This document shows, in pieces, positions 23,739 through 32,494 of a DNA stretch of 64,000 bases; positions within the stretch are counted from its first letter, which is position 1, and each line of letters opens with the position of its first letter. The notes under the pieces were generated by a model. It saw nothing but the letters and a program-made list of their open reading frames with translations, was not told the origin of the DNA and made no database searches. A program made the position numbers and the translations under genes. Origin of the DNA: Streptomyces globisporus (GTDB lineage Bacteria > Actinomycetota > Actinomycetes > Streptomycetales > Streptomycetaceae); the NCBI GenBank assembly GCA_014649555.1, contig BMTG01000001.1:1302001-1366000 (forward strand). The letters are read 5' to 3'.

Positions 23739-25739
23739 ATGCACAACGAAGACAGGGCCGGCAGAGCGGACGACGGGCAGGACGGGCGCCGCGCCGGCCG
23801 CCGGGCGGACGACGAAGCCCCCCGGACCGTGATCGACGGCCGCTACGAGCTGCTGGAACGGATCGGCAGCGGCGGGATGGGCGAGGTCTGGAAGGCCCAC
23901 GACCGGCGGCTGAACCGGTACGTCGCGGTCAAGGGCCTGCTCGACCGGAACGCCATGACGCCGGGCACGCAGGCCACGGCGATGCAGCGCGCCCGCCGCG
24001 AGGCGGAGGCCATCGCCAAGATCGAGCACCAGAACGTGGTGACGGTCCACGACCAGGTCGAGACCGACCACCAGGTCTGGATCGTGATGAAGCTGCTCGA
24101 AGCACGGTCCCTCGCGGACCTGTTGAGCCGCGACGGGGTCCTCGCCGTGCCGCGCGCCGCGACCATCGGCCTCCAGGTCCTCCAGGGGCTGCGGGCGGTC
24201 CACGCGGCCTCGGTCGTCCACCGCGACGTGAAGCCCGGCAACGTCCTCGTCCGGGACGACGGCCTCGCGATCCTGGTCGACTTCGGCATCGCCACCTTCG
24301 AGGGCGCGGACCGGGTGACCCGGACCGGCAGCGTCATCGGCACCCCCTCCTACCTGGCCCCCGAGCTCTTCGCCCCCGCCTCCCCCGGCCCCACGCCCGC
24401 CTCCGACCTGTGGGCGCTCGGCGTCACGCTGTACGAGGCGGTCGAGGGCCGCGTGCCCTTCGCCGGGCACGAGGTGTGGGAGGTCCAGGAGAACGTCCGG
24501 CAGTCCCCCGACCCCGTACTCCGCTACGCCGGTCCTCTCGCCCCGGTCATCCAGGGGCTGTTGATCACCGAACCCCGGGAACGCCTGGACGCGGCCACGG
24601 CGGAGGCGATGCTCCGCGAGGTGCTCGACGACCCCGCCTCGCCGGACGCGGGCACGGCGGCAGCGGCAACGCATCCGCCCACGGCGGTCTCCACGCCGGC
24701 CCCCTCCACACCCCCGACGCCCGCTCTGGGCACGGCCGTTCGGCCACCGGAGCCCGTCCCTCCGTCCCCTGCGGCGAGCGGGCAGCGTGCCCGGTACCGG
24801 GGGTGGCAGGTCGCGGCGGCCGTCGTGTGCGTGGCGCTGCTGGCCGGGGCGGGCTGGCTGGTCGCGCACGGCGACGGGGAGGACGGCAAGCAGGGCGAGG
24901 GGTCCGGTTCGGCGGAGGGGCAGGGGCAGGCGGGCAGCGGCAGCCAGGAGCGGTGGAAGGACACGCACCCCACCTTGGAGATCGGCGTCAAGGACGACCA
25001 GCCCGGGCTGAGCAAGTTCGACAGGAAGACGCGCACGTACCGGGGTTACGACATCGACCTGGCCTACGCGATCGCCGAGTCCATGGGGTACGGCAAGGGC
25101 GAGGTCGCCTTCACCACGGTCGCCACGGACTACCGGTCCACCGCCCTGAAGACGAAGCAGGTGGACCTGGTCATCGCCTCGTACAGCATCACCGACGACC
25201 GCAAGACGGCCGGCCCCGACGGCTACAGCGTCGACTTCGCGGGCCCGTACTACGAGGCGAGCCGCGGCTTCCTGGTCCGGGAGAAGTCGGCGAAGTACAC
25301 GATCAACGACTCCAGCGATCTGCGGGACCTGGGCGTCGAGGTGTGCACGGCGCGGGAGTCGACGTACGAGAAGGCGCTGCCGAAGCAGGGCTTCACCATG
25401 GCGAAGTCCCAGCCCAACACCTACCAGGACTGCCTGGACAAGCTGCTGGACCCGGAGTCCGAGGTGTACGCGGTGGCTTCGGACGACATCATTCTCGCCG
25501 GGTACGTCGAGGCCAACCCGGGCAAGGTGCGGCGGCTGGAGAACATCCAGGGCGCAGAGGGCTACGGCGTGGCGATGCGGCCGGGGACCCCGACGCTGAA
25601 GCGCGAGGTGTGCTCGGCGCTCCGGACGATCCTGGCCGGCCGGGTGTGGGAGGACATGTACAAGGAGAACCTGTCGGGTCTGGTGGGCGACAAGAACCCG
25701 CCGGGGCGACCGGAGTTGACGGAGTGCGAGGGGTTCTGA
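23739..25739 (+). CDS. Membrane serine/threonine kinase with extracellular solute-binding sensor
   Basis: The protein has 666 residues in three parts. An N-terminal kinase (about 34-300) shows the Gly loop IGSGGMGEVW (about 42-51), the Lys in VAVKGLL, the catalytic loop HRDVKPGN (about 162-169), DFG (about 181-183) and the APE-like PELF. A Pro/Ala/Ser linker leads to one membrane helix (about 357-378). Outside lies a family 3 solute-binding domain (about 395-650) of the amino-acid type, with YDIDLAYAIAESMG and VDLVIASYSIT. The usual partner permease genes are absent. The layout suggests a receptor that senses an amino acid or similar solute and signals by phosphorylation. Start ATG 23739. Confidence 0.9.
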   Translation: MHNEDRAGRADDGQDGRRAGRRADDEAPRTVIDGRYELLERIGSGGMGEVWKAHDRRLNRYVAVKGLLDRNAMTPGTQATAMQRARREAEAIAKIEHQNVVTVHDQVETDHQVWIVMKLLEARSLADLLSRDGVLAVPRAATIGLQVLQGLRAVHAASVVHRDVKPGNVLVRDDGLAILVDFGIATFEGADRVTRTGSVIGTPSYLAPELFAPASPGPTPASDLWALGVTLYEAVEGRVPFAGHEVWEVQENVRQSPDPVLRYAGPLAPVIQGLLITEPRERLDAATAEAMLREVLDDPASPDAGTAAAATHPPTAVSTPAPSTPPTPALGTAVRPPEPVPPSPAASGQRARYRGWQVAAAVVCVALLAGAGWLVAHGDGEDGKQGEGSGSAEGQGQAGSGSQERWKDTHPTLEIGVKDDQPGLSKFDRKTRTYRGYDIDLAYAIAESMGYGKGEVAFTTVATDYRSTALKTKQVDLVIASYSITDDRKTAGPDGYSVDFAGPYYEASRGFLVREKSAKYTINDSSDLRDLGVEVCTARESTYEKALPKQGFTMAKSQPNTYQDCLDKLLDPESEVYAVASDDIILAGYVEANPGKVRRLENIQGAEGYGVAMRPGTPTLKREVCSALRTILAGRVWEDMYKENLSGLVGDKNPPGRPELTECEGF

Positions 25740-25847
25740 GGGGCGCGGCGGCGATGGGGCTTCGCCTCCTGGCCCCTCGTGGCCGCTCCTGGCCCCTCTG
25801 GCCCCGCCCGGCTCACCGCAGCAGCACGCGCGCGTCCCGCCCCCGGC

Positions 25848-26336
25848 TCACCGCTCCGGGAACCGCTCCCCGCACCGGCTGCAGAACACCGGCGCGGGGT
25901 CCTGCGACAGCCGCCCGCACTCCGGGCAGACCCGGTCCAGCATGCAGGGCCCCTCGCCGCCTTCGTACGCCCCGCTCGGCGGCTTGATCGCGAGGCCGGG
26001 GCGGCGGCGGTGGGCGGTGAGGTAGGTGAGCCCGTCCGGTCCGGCGGCGAGCGCCCGCCGGGACGTGCGGGGCAGCCAGAGAACGGTGCCGGGCCCGAGG
26101 TCCAGGACCTGGCCGTCGCCCGCCCTGACGCTGCCCGCCCCCGCCAGCACGACGAGGAGCACATCGAGCACGTCCTCCTGGTGCTCACCGACCTCGGCGC
26201 CGGGCGGCAGCCGCACCAGGTTGGCGTCCAACTCCCGCCCCGGCTCGGCCAGATGCCACAGCGCGCCCCGCTCGTCGGGAGCGGCGGCGGCCAGCAGTTC
26301 GGCGATGCGGGCGAGGACCCGGGGCGCGGCGTTCAC
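25848..26336 (-). CDS. Cupin-domain protein with C-terminal zinc ribbon
   Basis: This 162-residue protein starts at GTG 26336 (VNAAPRVLARIAELLA); the frame upstream of it lies in the promoter of the divergent gene. A cupin barrel (about 25-110) carries the metal motif GEHQEDVLDVLLVVL and PGTVLWLPR. The C-terminus has CPECGRL and CSRCGERF (about 140-158), a four-Cys zinc ribbon. A small beta-barrel plus ribbon points to a binding or regulatory rather than catalytic role. The start is about 62 bases from the proline iminopeptidase start. Confidence 0.75.
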   Translation of the reverse strand: MNAAPRVLARIAELLAAAAPDERGALWHLAEPGRELDANLVRLPPGAEVGEHQEDVLDVLLVVLAGAGSVRAGDGQVLDLGPGTVLWLPRTSRRALAAGPDGLTYLTAHRRRPGLAIKPPSGAYEGGEGPCMLDRVCPECGRLSQDPAPVFCSRCGERFPER

Positions 26337-26397
26337 GGCGCCCAGGCTACGCCGCTGCCGTAGGCTGTCCGGCCGACTCACGAGGGAGGGCCCGGGG

Positions 26398-27375
26398 ATG
26401 GAACGGACACGGGACGACACGCTGTATCCGCCGATCGAACCGTACGAGAGCGGCATGCTGGATGTCGGGGACGGCAACCTCGTGTACTGGGAGGTGTGCG
26501 GCAACCCGGACGGCAAGCCGGCCCTCGTGGTGCACGGCGGCCCCGGCTCGGGCAGCACGCCCCGTTCCCGCCGGTACTTCGACCCGGACCGCTACCGGGT
26601 GGTCCTCTTCGACCAGCGGGGCTGCGGCCGCTCGACGCCGCACGCGAGCGATCCGGCGACGGACATGCGGCACAACACGACGGCCCACCTGATCGCCGAC
26701 ATGGAGCGCCTGCGGGACCACCTGAACATCGACAGGTGGCTGCTCTACGGGGGCTCGTGGGGCTCGACACTGATCCTGGCGTACGCCGAGGAGCACCCGG
26801 AGCGGGTCACGGAGGCGGTGATCCCGGCGGTGACGACGACCCGCCGCAGCGAGATCGACTGGCTCTACCGGGGCGCCGGCCAGCTCTTCCCCGAGGCCTG
26901 GGCCGCCTTCCGCGCGGGCGTCCCCGAGACGAATGACCCGGCCGGCCTGGTCGCGGCGTACGCCCGCCGGATGGAGAGCGAGGACGCGGACGTCCGGGAG
27001 AGGGCGACGGCGGACTGGTGCGCCTGGGAGGACGCGGTCCTGTCGATGGAGGCGGTCCCGGGCCCGCCCCCGTACGGCAGCCGCCCGGGCCGCGAGCAGC
27101 TGGCGCTCGTCCGGATCTGCTCCCACTACTTCGCCCACGGAGCCTGGCTGGAGGAGGGCCAACTCCTGTCCCGGGCCCACCGCCTCACCGGGATCCCGGC
27201 CGCCCTGATCCACGGCCGCTTCGATCTCGCGGGTCCCCTGATCACCGCCTGGGAACTGGACCGGGCCTGGCCCGACGCCACGCTGACGATCATCGACGAC
27301 GCGGGCCACATGGGCGGCACGGAGACCCGGCGGGCGGTGCTGGCGGCGCTGGACGGGTTCGCGGGCAACCGCTGA
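26398..27375 (+). CDS. pip: Proline iminopeptidase (S33 peptidase)
   Basis: This 325-residue alpha/beta hydrolase removes N-terminal proline from peptides. The family marks are the oxyanion loop HGGPGSG (about 50-56), the nucleophile GGSWGSTL (Ser about 120), Asp in GRFDLAG (about 277) and His in DDAGHMGG (about 305). It is of the cytoplasmic type, without a signal peptide. ATG 26398 follows gagggaggg; the upstream frame extends over the divergent promoter. It is divergent from the cupin gene and convergent with the CsbD gene across a terminator. Confidence 0.9.
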   Translation: MERTRDDTLYPPIEPYESGMLDVGDGNLVYWEVCGNPDGKPALVVHGGPGSGSTPRSRRYFDPDRYRVVLFDQRGCGRSTPHASDPATDMRHNTTAHLIADMERLRDHLNIDRWLLYGGSWGSTLILAYAEEHPERVTEAVIPAVTTTRRSEIDWLYRGAGQLFPEAWAAFRAGVPETNDPAGLVAAYARRMESEDADVRERATADWCAWEDAVLSMEAVPGPPPYGSRPGREQLALVRICSHYFAHGAWLEEGQLLSRAHRLTGIPAALIHGRFDLAGPLITAWELDRAWPDATLTIIDDAGHMGGTETRRAVLAALDGFAGNR

Positions 27376-27420
27376 CGAGGTACGACGGCACTCCGGGCTC
27401 CCCGGCCCCGGACACAGCAC

Positions 27421-27450
27421 GGCCCCGCCGGAGACGAACTCCGCGGGGCC
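27421..27450. terminator. Bidirectional terminator after pip and csbD
   Basis: Arms ggccccgccggag and ctccgcggggcc pair with one bulged base around a 5-base loop acgaa. It lies between the two convergent stops. Confidence 0.7.
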
Positions 27451-27471
27451 CGGTGCCGCAGGGTGCCGACC

Positions 27472-27645
27472 TCAGTCGGTCAGGGTGTCCTTGATCTTCT
27501 CCTTGGCCTGGCGAGCGTCGCCCTTGGCCTGCTCGCCCCGGCCCTCGGCGACGAGACGCTCGTTGCCGACGGTCCGGCCGGCCATTTCCTTCATCTTGCC
27601 CTTGGCCTGCTCGGTCTTGGCCTGGGTCTTCTCGTCAGCAGCCAT
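27472..27645 (-). CDS. CsbD-family small stress protein
   Basis: The product is 57 residues, Lys/Glu-rich and without hydrophobic segments. The CsbD pattern is evident: KTQAKTEQAKGKMKEMAG, VGNERLVAEGRGEQAKGDA and KEKIKDTL. ATG 27645 is preferred since gaggtgag precedes it; a GTG nine bases earlier is possible. In other bacteria csbD is a general-stress gene under sigma-B-type factors; the mechanism is unknown. It is a single gene, convergent with pip. Confidence 0.85.
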   Translation of the reverse strand: MAADEKTQAKTEQAKGKMKEMAGRTVGNERLVAEGRGEQAKGDARQAKEKIKDTLTD

Positions 27646-27831
27646 GTCGCTCACCTCGTGGTGTGGTCGGCGTTGCGGTCACCACCCGCCTGACCCCCGT
27701 CGTCCACTTCAAACCCCGGACCACGCCGTCAGACCATTCGCCCGAAAGTGGTAGTGAAAAGAGACATGGCGGCGGGACCCCCGGGGCACTAGGTGAGCCA
27801 CATTGCCTCTGCGACGGCTGGTGAGGACAGA

Positions 27832-28113
27832 ATGCTGACCCCGAGCCCGGATGCCATGCGGACTCTGCTGGCCCGCTACAACGATCTGCAACTGCGCCAC
27901 TCCCAGGACTCCGACTACGAACTGCAGCGGAGCCTGGAGGACGTGACGTACACGCTGTGTGTGAGCACCGGCACCCGGACCGTCCATGACGCCCTGCTGG
28001 CCGCCGACACGATCCTGCGCAAGGCGGCGGCCGAGGAGGAGGCTGTGTCGGGCATCCCGATCCAGCGCATGGTGCCCCCCGGAGTCTCCCTGCCGAAGCC
28101 TCGGACGGCCTGA
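27832..28113 (+). CDS. DUF5133-like protein
   Basis: This 93-residue protein starts at ATG 27832, with gagga five bases upstream; GTG 27793 would add 13 residues with no ribosome site. The pattern PDAMRTLLARYNDLQLRHS and SLEDVTYTLCVSTGTRTV matches a small actinobacterial family I associate with DUF5133. It has no membrane segment. It precedes the anti-sigma-type ATPase by 27 bases, so the two probably form an operon linked to stress or development regulation. Confidence 0.75.
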   Translation: MLTPSPDAMRTLLARYNDLQLRHSQDSDYELQRSLEDVTYTLCVSTGTRTVHDALLAADTILRKAAAEEEAVSGIPIQRMVPPGVSLPKPRTA

Positions 28114-28140
28114 CCGGCACGAGACGAAAGGAGTCGGCCC

Positions 28141-28581
28141 ATGGAGAGCGAGGGGGCCGATACGGCCAAGCTGGTGTCCCGGCCGAGGACGGCAGCCGAG
28201 GCGCGGCAGGAGGTGGAGTTCGCCCTCTACCCCCTGGCCTGCTCGCCCGACGCCCGCTACCGCTCGGCGCATCTGGCCGGCGTGTGGGACGCCACGCTCA
28301 TCGCCTCCGAACTCGTCGGCCATGTGCTGCACCACCGGGCTGACCTGTCCCGGGACTGTTTCCTGGTCTGCACGCTGAGCTGCGGCGAGATCACCATCAG
28401 CGTCACCGACCCCTGTGACGAGGTCCTCCCCGCCTCCCCCGTCGCCCCGGACGCCCGCCGCGGCGGGCTGGAGGGGGCGGGCTGGTGGCTGGTCCACCAG
28501 CTCGCCGACCAGGTCGACATCGCGCAGCTGCCCGAAGGGGGCCGTTCCATCACCGCGGCCGTGCCGCTCTCCGGGCCCTGA
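28141..28581 (+). CDS. Anti-sigma-type ATP-binding (HATPase/RsbW-like) protein
   Basis: The protein has 146 residues in the GHKL serine-kinase/anti-sigma fold: ATLIASELVGHVLHHR (N-box, with SELVGH in place of SELVTN), ISVTDPCDE (G1-like) and GLEGAGWWLVHQLADQV (G2-like). The usual Asn in the N-box is His, which may reduce ATP binding or kinase activity. ATG 28141 has aaggag eight bases upstream. Streptomyces has many such proteins, which control sigma factors or bind partner phosphatases; the partner here is unknown. Confidence 0.8.
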   Translation: MESEGADTAKLVSRPRTAAEARQEVEFALYPLACSPDARYRSAHLAGVWDATLIASELVGHVLHHRADLSRDCFLVCTLSCGEITISVTDPCDEVLPASPVAPDARRGGLEGAGWWLVHQLADQVDIAQLPEGGRSITAAVPLSGP

Positions 28582-28713
28582 CCCGCGAGGGCGGAGGCGG
28601 AGATCACCGGGCCGGAAGTCTGACCCGCTCACGACAGGGCATACGGCGTATCGCCGAGGGAGAAGTGGTCTCCCCCGAACCGCCGGGCGGCGGAGCAGAC
28701 GTGGGGGGACCCG

Positions 28714-30627
28714 ATGGGCACAAGCGTGCCGGCGAGAGACGCGAGCGGGACCGGGGAGGCCGGCAGCAGCGGCCGCCCCGCACAAGCCGACGGGAGCGGC
28801 AGGGCTGCGGAAGCCGGCAGGAACGGCGGGTCCGTGGAAGCCGACAGCAGCACCACCACCACGGCAACCGGCGGCAGCGGCCGGTCCACGGACGCCACCG
28901 GGAACGACGGGACCGGCCGGACCGGCCGTCGGGAAGCACCCGTTCCCCCGCGCCCAGGCCACTCCCCCGCCCTCTCCACCGGCATCCCCCGGGCGGCGGC
29001 CCGGATCGGCGCCTTCGCGGTCTGCCAGGCGGCCGTCATCGCCGGATTCGGGCTGCTGATCACCGGGCCCGCCCGGGAGTTCTGGCCGATGACCGCGGAG
29101 GACGCGGCCGTCGAGGCGCTCGAAGACGCCCGCACCGCCACCCTCGACACGGCCTCCATGATCGCCTCCGCCCTGGGGGACACCTCCACGGTGGTGGGCC
29201 TCACCCTGCTGGCCTGCCTCGCGCTGGTCCTGGTCCCCGGGCTGCCCCGGTGGCGCGAGGCCGTCTTCCTCGCCATAGGGGTGTCGCTCCAGTCGGTGAT
29301 CTTCGTCCTGATCACCGCCTCCGTCGACCGGACCCGCCCGGACGTGGAGCGCATGGACGACTCCCCGCCCACATCGAGCTACACCTCGGGGCACACCGGA
29401 GCGGCCACCGCGCTGTACGCCGGTCTCGCCGTCCTGGTCCTGTCCCGGGTCAGGGCCCCGTGGCGCAAGCCGCTGGCCGCGCTCCTGCTGCTCCTCCCGC
29501 TGCTCGTGGGACTCGCGCGCCTCTACCGGGGCATGCACCACCCCACCGACGTGGCCGGCGGGCTGGCGAACGGCGCCCTGTCCCTGTTCGTCGTGGGCCG
29601 GGCCGTACTCCCCGGGCACTCCTGGGTGGGCCGCCCCCCGGCCGACGCCATGGACATCGCCGTGGCCGCCGCCGAGGAGCGGCCTGCCCCGGCACAGAAG
29701 CGGCTCACGGTCATCGTCAACCCGACGGTGACCGACGAGGCCACCCAGGAGCAGCTGCGCCTGGTCCTCGCCCAGCACGGCTACCGCGACACCCCGTTCG
29801 TGGCCACCACCGCCGAGGACACCGGCGGCGGCCAGACGGCCGAGGCCCTGCGCGCCGGGACCGAGCTGATCGCGGTCTGCGGCGGCGACGGCACGGTCCG
29901 GGCGGTCGCGGACGCCCTGGCCGGCACGGGCGTCCCGCTGGTTCTCGTACCGTCCGGCACCGGCAATCTGCTGGCCCGCCACCTGCACCTGCCGCTCGGC
30001 CCCGCCGAGGCCCTCGCGGCGGGCCTGACCGGCGAACCCCGTGCCCTGGACCTCGGCCGAATCGAGGGCGACGGGTTCCCCGCCGTCCACTTCACCGCGA
30101 TGGCCGGGGCGGGGCTGGACGCGACGATGCTGGAGGAGACCTCCGACCGCGCCAAGTCGGTCCTGGGCTGGCCCGCGTACGTCCTCGCCGGGGCCAAGGG
30201 GCTGCGCACGCCCCGGATGCGGCTGACCGTCCGTCTCGACGGCGGCCCGGAACTGCGCCGCACCGCCCGGATGGTCCTCCTCGCCAACATAGGAACGGTC
30301 CAGGCGGGCGCGGCCCCGGTACCCGCCGCGAAGCCCGACGACGGCCTGCTGGACCTCGCGGTGTTCGACCCCCGGGGCGCCGGAGGGTGGCTCCGCGCGG
30401 CGGGGGTGCTGCTGCGCGCGAAGCGCCGGGGCGCGGGCGGCGCCGACGTGACCGGCACGGGCGACGGCGGCCCCGTCGAGTTCCACACCTTCCGCCGCGC
30501 CGAGCTGACCTTCGCCCGGCCGCAGCCGCGCGAGATCGACGGGGATCCGGTCGGCCCCGGCCTGCGCCTCACGGCGGAGGTCCGGCCCGGCGCCCTGACC
30601 GTCATGCTCCCGGCGCGGGAACGCTGA
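28714..30627 (+). CDS. PAP2 phosphatase fused to a diacylglycerol/sphingosine kinase domain
   Basis: This is a 637-residue membrane protein. Residues 1-85 are low-complexity Gly/Ser/Thr. A PAP2 phosphatase domain with about five membrane helices (about 90-300) carries the KxxxxxxRP-like VDRTRPD (about 207), the SGHTGA motif (about 224-229) and GMHHPTDVAGG (about 274-284). A cytoplasmic lipid-kinase domain (about 335-630) carries GGDGTVR (about 390-396) and PSGTGNLLARHL (about 413-424). Fusions of this type dephosphorylate and phosphorylate lipid substrates and are thought to act in envelope lipid turnover. Its stop overlaps the YihY start by TGATG. Confidence 0.9.
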   Translation: MGTSVPARDASGTGEAGSSGRPAQADGSGRAAEAGRNGGSVEADSSTTTTATGGSGRSTDATGNDGTGRTGRREAPVPPRPGHSPALSTGIPRAAARIGAFAVCQAAVIAGFGLLITGPAREFWPMTAEDAAVEALEDARTATLDTASMIASALGDTSTVVGLTLLACLALVLVPGLPRWREAVFLAIGVSLQSVIFVLITASVDRTRPDVERMDDSPPTSSYTSGHTGAATALYAGLAVLVLSRVRAPWRKPLAALLLLLPLLVGLARLYRGMHHPTDVAGGLANGALSLFVVGRAVLPGHSWVGRPPADAMDIAVAAAEERPAPAQKRLTVIVNPTVTDEATQEQLRLVLAQHGYRDTPFVATTAEDTGGGQTAEALRAGTELIAVCGGDGTVRAVADALAGTGVPLVLVPSGTGNLLARHLHLPLGPAEALAAGLTGEPRALDLGRIEGDGFPAVHFTAMAGAGLDATMLEETSDRAKSVLGWPAYVLAGAKGLRTPRMRLTVRLDGGPELRRTARMVLLANIGTVQAGAAPVPAAKPDDGLLDLAVFDPRGAGGWLRAAGVLLRAKRRGAGGADVTGTGDGGPVEFHTFRRAELTFARPQPREIDGDPVGPGLRLTAEVRPGALTVMLPARER

Positions 30628-31580
30628 TGGGGACCGCGACCCGGGTCCCGGTGACCCGTGACATGAGCGGGGACGAGCTGTCCGGCGACGAGGCGCTCGC
30701 TGCCCTGCGCCGGTACGGCCGCTGGCCGCTGATGCGGGACGCCTTCGTGCGCTTCCGCTACGCCGACGGCTTCAGCCACGCCCGCGCGCTGGCCCTGCAG
30801 ACGATCCTGGCGATCATCCCGCTGGTGATCGCCTTCGTCGGTCTCTCGGCCGAACTGCACACGGAGGACGTGGGACGGCTCGCCGAACTCACCATCCACG
30901 GCATCAGCGAGGGCCCCAGCGCCGAGGTGGTGGACGACGCCCTGAGCCGCAACCAGCAGAGCGACGGCGACGGTCCCGAGGTCGCCCTCTGGCTGGGTCT
31001 TGCCTTCTCCGTGGCCAACGTCACCACCGCGATGTGCCAGATAGAGCGCGGCGCCAACCGGATCTACGGGGTGGAGCGGGACCGCGTCTTCCACCTCAAG
31101 TACCTGCGCGGGCTGGTGATGGCCCTGAGCGCGGGCATCCCGCTCGGCATCGGCTCCGTGATGATGGTGGCCGGCGGGGAACTCGTCTCGGCGGCGGCCT
31201 CCGTGTACGGTCTCGGCGACACCGCCCGGAACACCTGGGACCTGCTGCGCTGGCCGCTGGGCTTCCTGCTCGCCCTCATCTCGGCGAGCGCGATCTTCCG
31301 CCGGTCCCCGCGCCGCAAGCAGCCCGGTTACACCTGGCTGGCCTTCGGAGCGGCCCTCTATCTCGTCGTGTGGACGGCGCTGACCTGGCTCCTGAGTCTC
31401 TACCTCCGGATCAGCGGCTCCTTCGACACGGTCTACGGTCCGCTGAGCGCGTTCATGTCGCTGCTCCTGTGGGCCTACCTCACCTCCATCGCCCTCTTCC
31501 TCGGGCTGGCCTTCGCCGCCCAGCTGGAGGCGGCCCGCGCCCGCAGGCCCGGACCGATCACCGCCGACCCCGGAGCATGA
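30627..31580 (+). CDS. YihY/BrkB-family membrane protein
   Basis: The product has 317 residues with about six membrane helices: for example LQTILAIIPLVIAFVGLSA (about 55-73) and, near the end, LSAFMSLLLWAYLTSIALFLG. The family (also called virulence factor BrkB) is a broad inner-membrane group of uncertain function, sometimes linked to envelope synthesis or export. It starts at ATG 30627, overlapping the PAP2-kinase stop as TGATG, and is followed one base later by a PAP2 phosphatase, so the three form one operon. Confidence 0.85.
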   Translation: MGTATRVPVTRDMSGDELSGDEALAALRRYGRWPLMRDAFVRFRYADGFSHARALALQTILAIIPLVIAFVGLSAELHTEDVGRLAELTIHGISEGPSAEVVDDALSRNQQSDGDGPEVALWLGLAFSVANVTTAMCQIERGANRIYGVERDRVFHLKYLRGLVMALSAGIPLGIGSVMMVAGGELVSAAASVYGLGDTARNTWDLLRWPLGFLLALISASAIFRRSPRRKQPGYTWLAFGAALYLVVWTALTWLLSLYLRISGSFDTVYGPLSAFMSLLLWAYLTSIALFLGLAFAAQLEAARARRPGPITADPGA

Positions 31581-31581
31581 C

Positions 31582-32430
31582 GTGCCACGATCCCCCGCCG
31601 AACCCCCCGCCCCCAAAACGGACCCGGCAACCCGGAACGCCACCCGGAACGCCGTTCAGGACCGGACCCGCCGCGCCGACCGCCGCCTGGGCGTACGCCT
31701 GCTGCTGGCCGTCGGGGCCGGCGCGGTCGCGGCGGTGCCGTTCGGTCTGCTCCTGCTGCTCGTCGAGGGGGCGTGGCCGCCTCTGCTGCGCCTGGACGCG
31801 GGGGCGGCCCGCCGGCTGCACGAGGTGGCCCTGGAGCACCCGGGGTGGACGGCGACGCTGCGCTTCCTGTCGGACTGGCTGTGGGACCCGGCGACGCTGC
31901 GGATCGCCGTCGCCCTGCTCACCGGCTGGCTGCTGTACCGGCGGGCGTGGCGGCTGGCCGCCTGGGCGGCGACCACCGCGATCGGGGGCGCGCTGATCGG
32001 GGTGCTCGTGAAGGTCGTGGTGGAGCGGGCCAGGCCCTCGCTCCAGGACCCGGTGGCCGAGGCGCCGGGCTACTCGTTCCCCTCGGGCCACGCGATGACG
32101 GCCACCACGTCGTGCGCGGTCCTGCTGCTGGTCCTGCTGCCGCTGGTGCCACGCCGGTGGCGCGGGCTGTGCTGGGCGGCGGCCGGGATCTCCGTGCTGG
32201 GCGTCGGGTTCACCCGGATCGCGCTCGGCGTCCACTGGTTCAGCGACGTCATCGGCGGATGGCTGCTGGGCGGGGCGGTCGTCGTACTGACCGGCTGGGC
32301 CTTCGAGGCCTGGCGCAGCGATGCGGGCCGCCCGCGTACGGACGTGTCGGAGGGCCTGGAGCCCGAGCTGACGGACGAGGAGCCGGAGCCTCCGGTGTAC
32401 GGCACGGAAAGCGGCTCGCGGGACCGGTGA
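31582..32430 (+). CDS. PAP2-family membrane phosphatase
   Basis: This 282-residue protein starts at GTG 31582 just after the YihY stop. It has about five helices and the PAP2 signature in order: KVVVERARPS (about 140-149), PSGHAMTATTS (about 169-179) and RIALGVHWFSDVIGG (about 212-226). Its substrate is likely a lipid or undecaprenyl pyrophosphate. The C-terminal tail is acidic and disordered. It is the second phosphatase of this operon after the fused one, so the operon looks devoted to envelope lipid phosphates. Confidence 0.9.
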   Translation: MPRSPAEPPAPKTDPATRNATRNAVQDRTRRADRRLGVRLLLAVGAGAVAAVPFGLLLLLVEGAWPPLLRLDAGAARRLHEVALEHPGWTATLRFLSDWLWDPATLRIAVALLTGWLLYRRAWRLAAWAATTAIGGALIGVLVKVVVERARPSLQDPVAEAPGYSFPSGHAMTATTSCAVLLLVLLPLVPRRWRGLCWAAAGISVLGVGFTRIALGVHWFSDVIGGWLLGGAVVVLTGWAFEAWRSDAGRPRTDVSEGLEPELTDEEPEPPVYGTESGSRDR

Positions 32431-32463
32431 CCGGGCCGGCCGGGAGCGGTAGCGACGGCCCGG
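32431..32463. terminator. Hairpin between convergent genes
   Basis: Arms ccgggccg and cggcccgg enclose 17 bases. It directly follows the PAP2 stop and precedes the stop of the convergent hypothetical gene. Confidence 0.45.
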
Positions 32464-32494
32464 CCGACCAGGAGGGGGATCGGCCGCCCCGGGG

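Noticed and set aside
22875-24968. Long - strand frame over the SDR and kinase genes
   Set aside because: It crosses two well-supported genes and has no ribosome site or recognisable domain.
27709-30486. A 925-residue - strand frame
   Set aside because: Antisense to the ATP-binding and PAP2-kinase genes; composition is Gly/Arg-rich, as expected of shadow frames.
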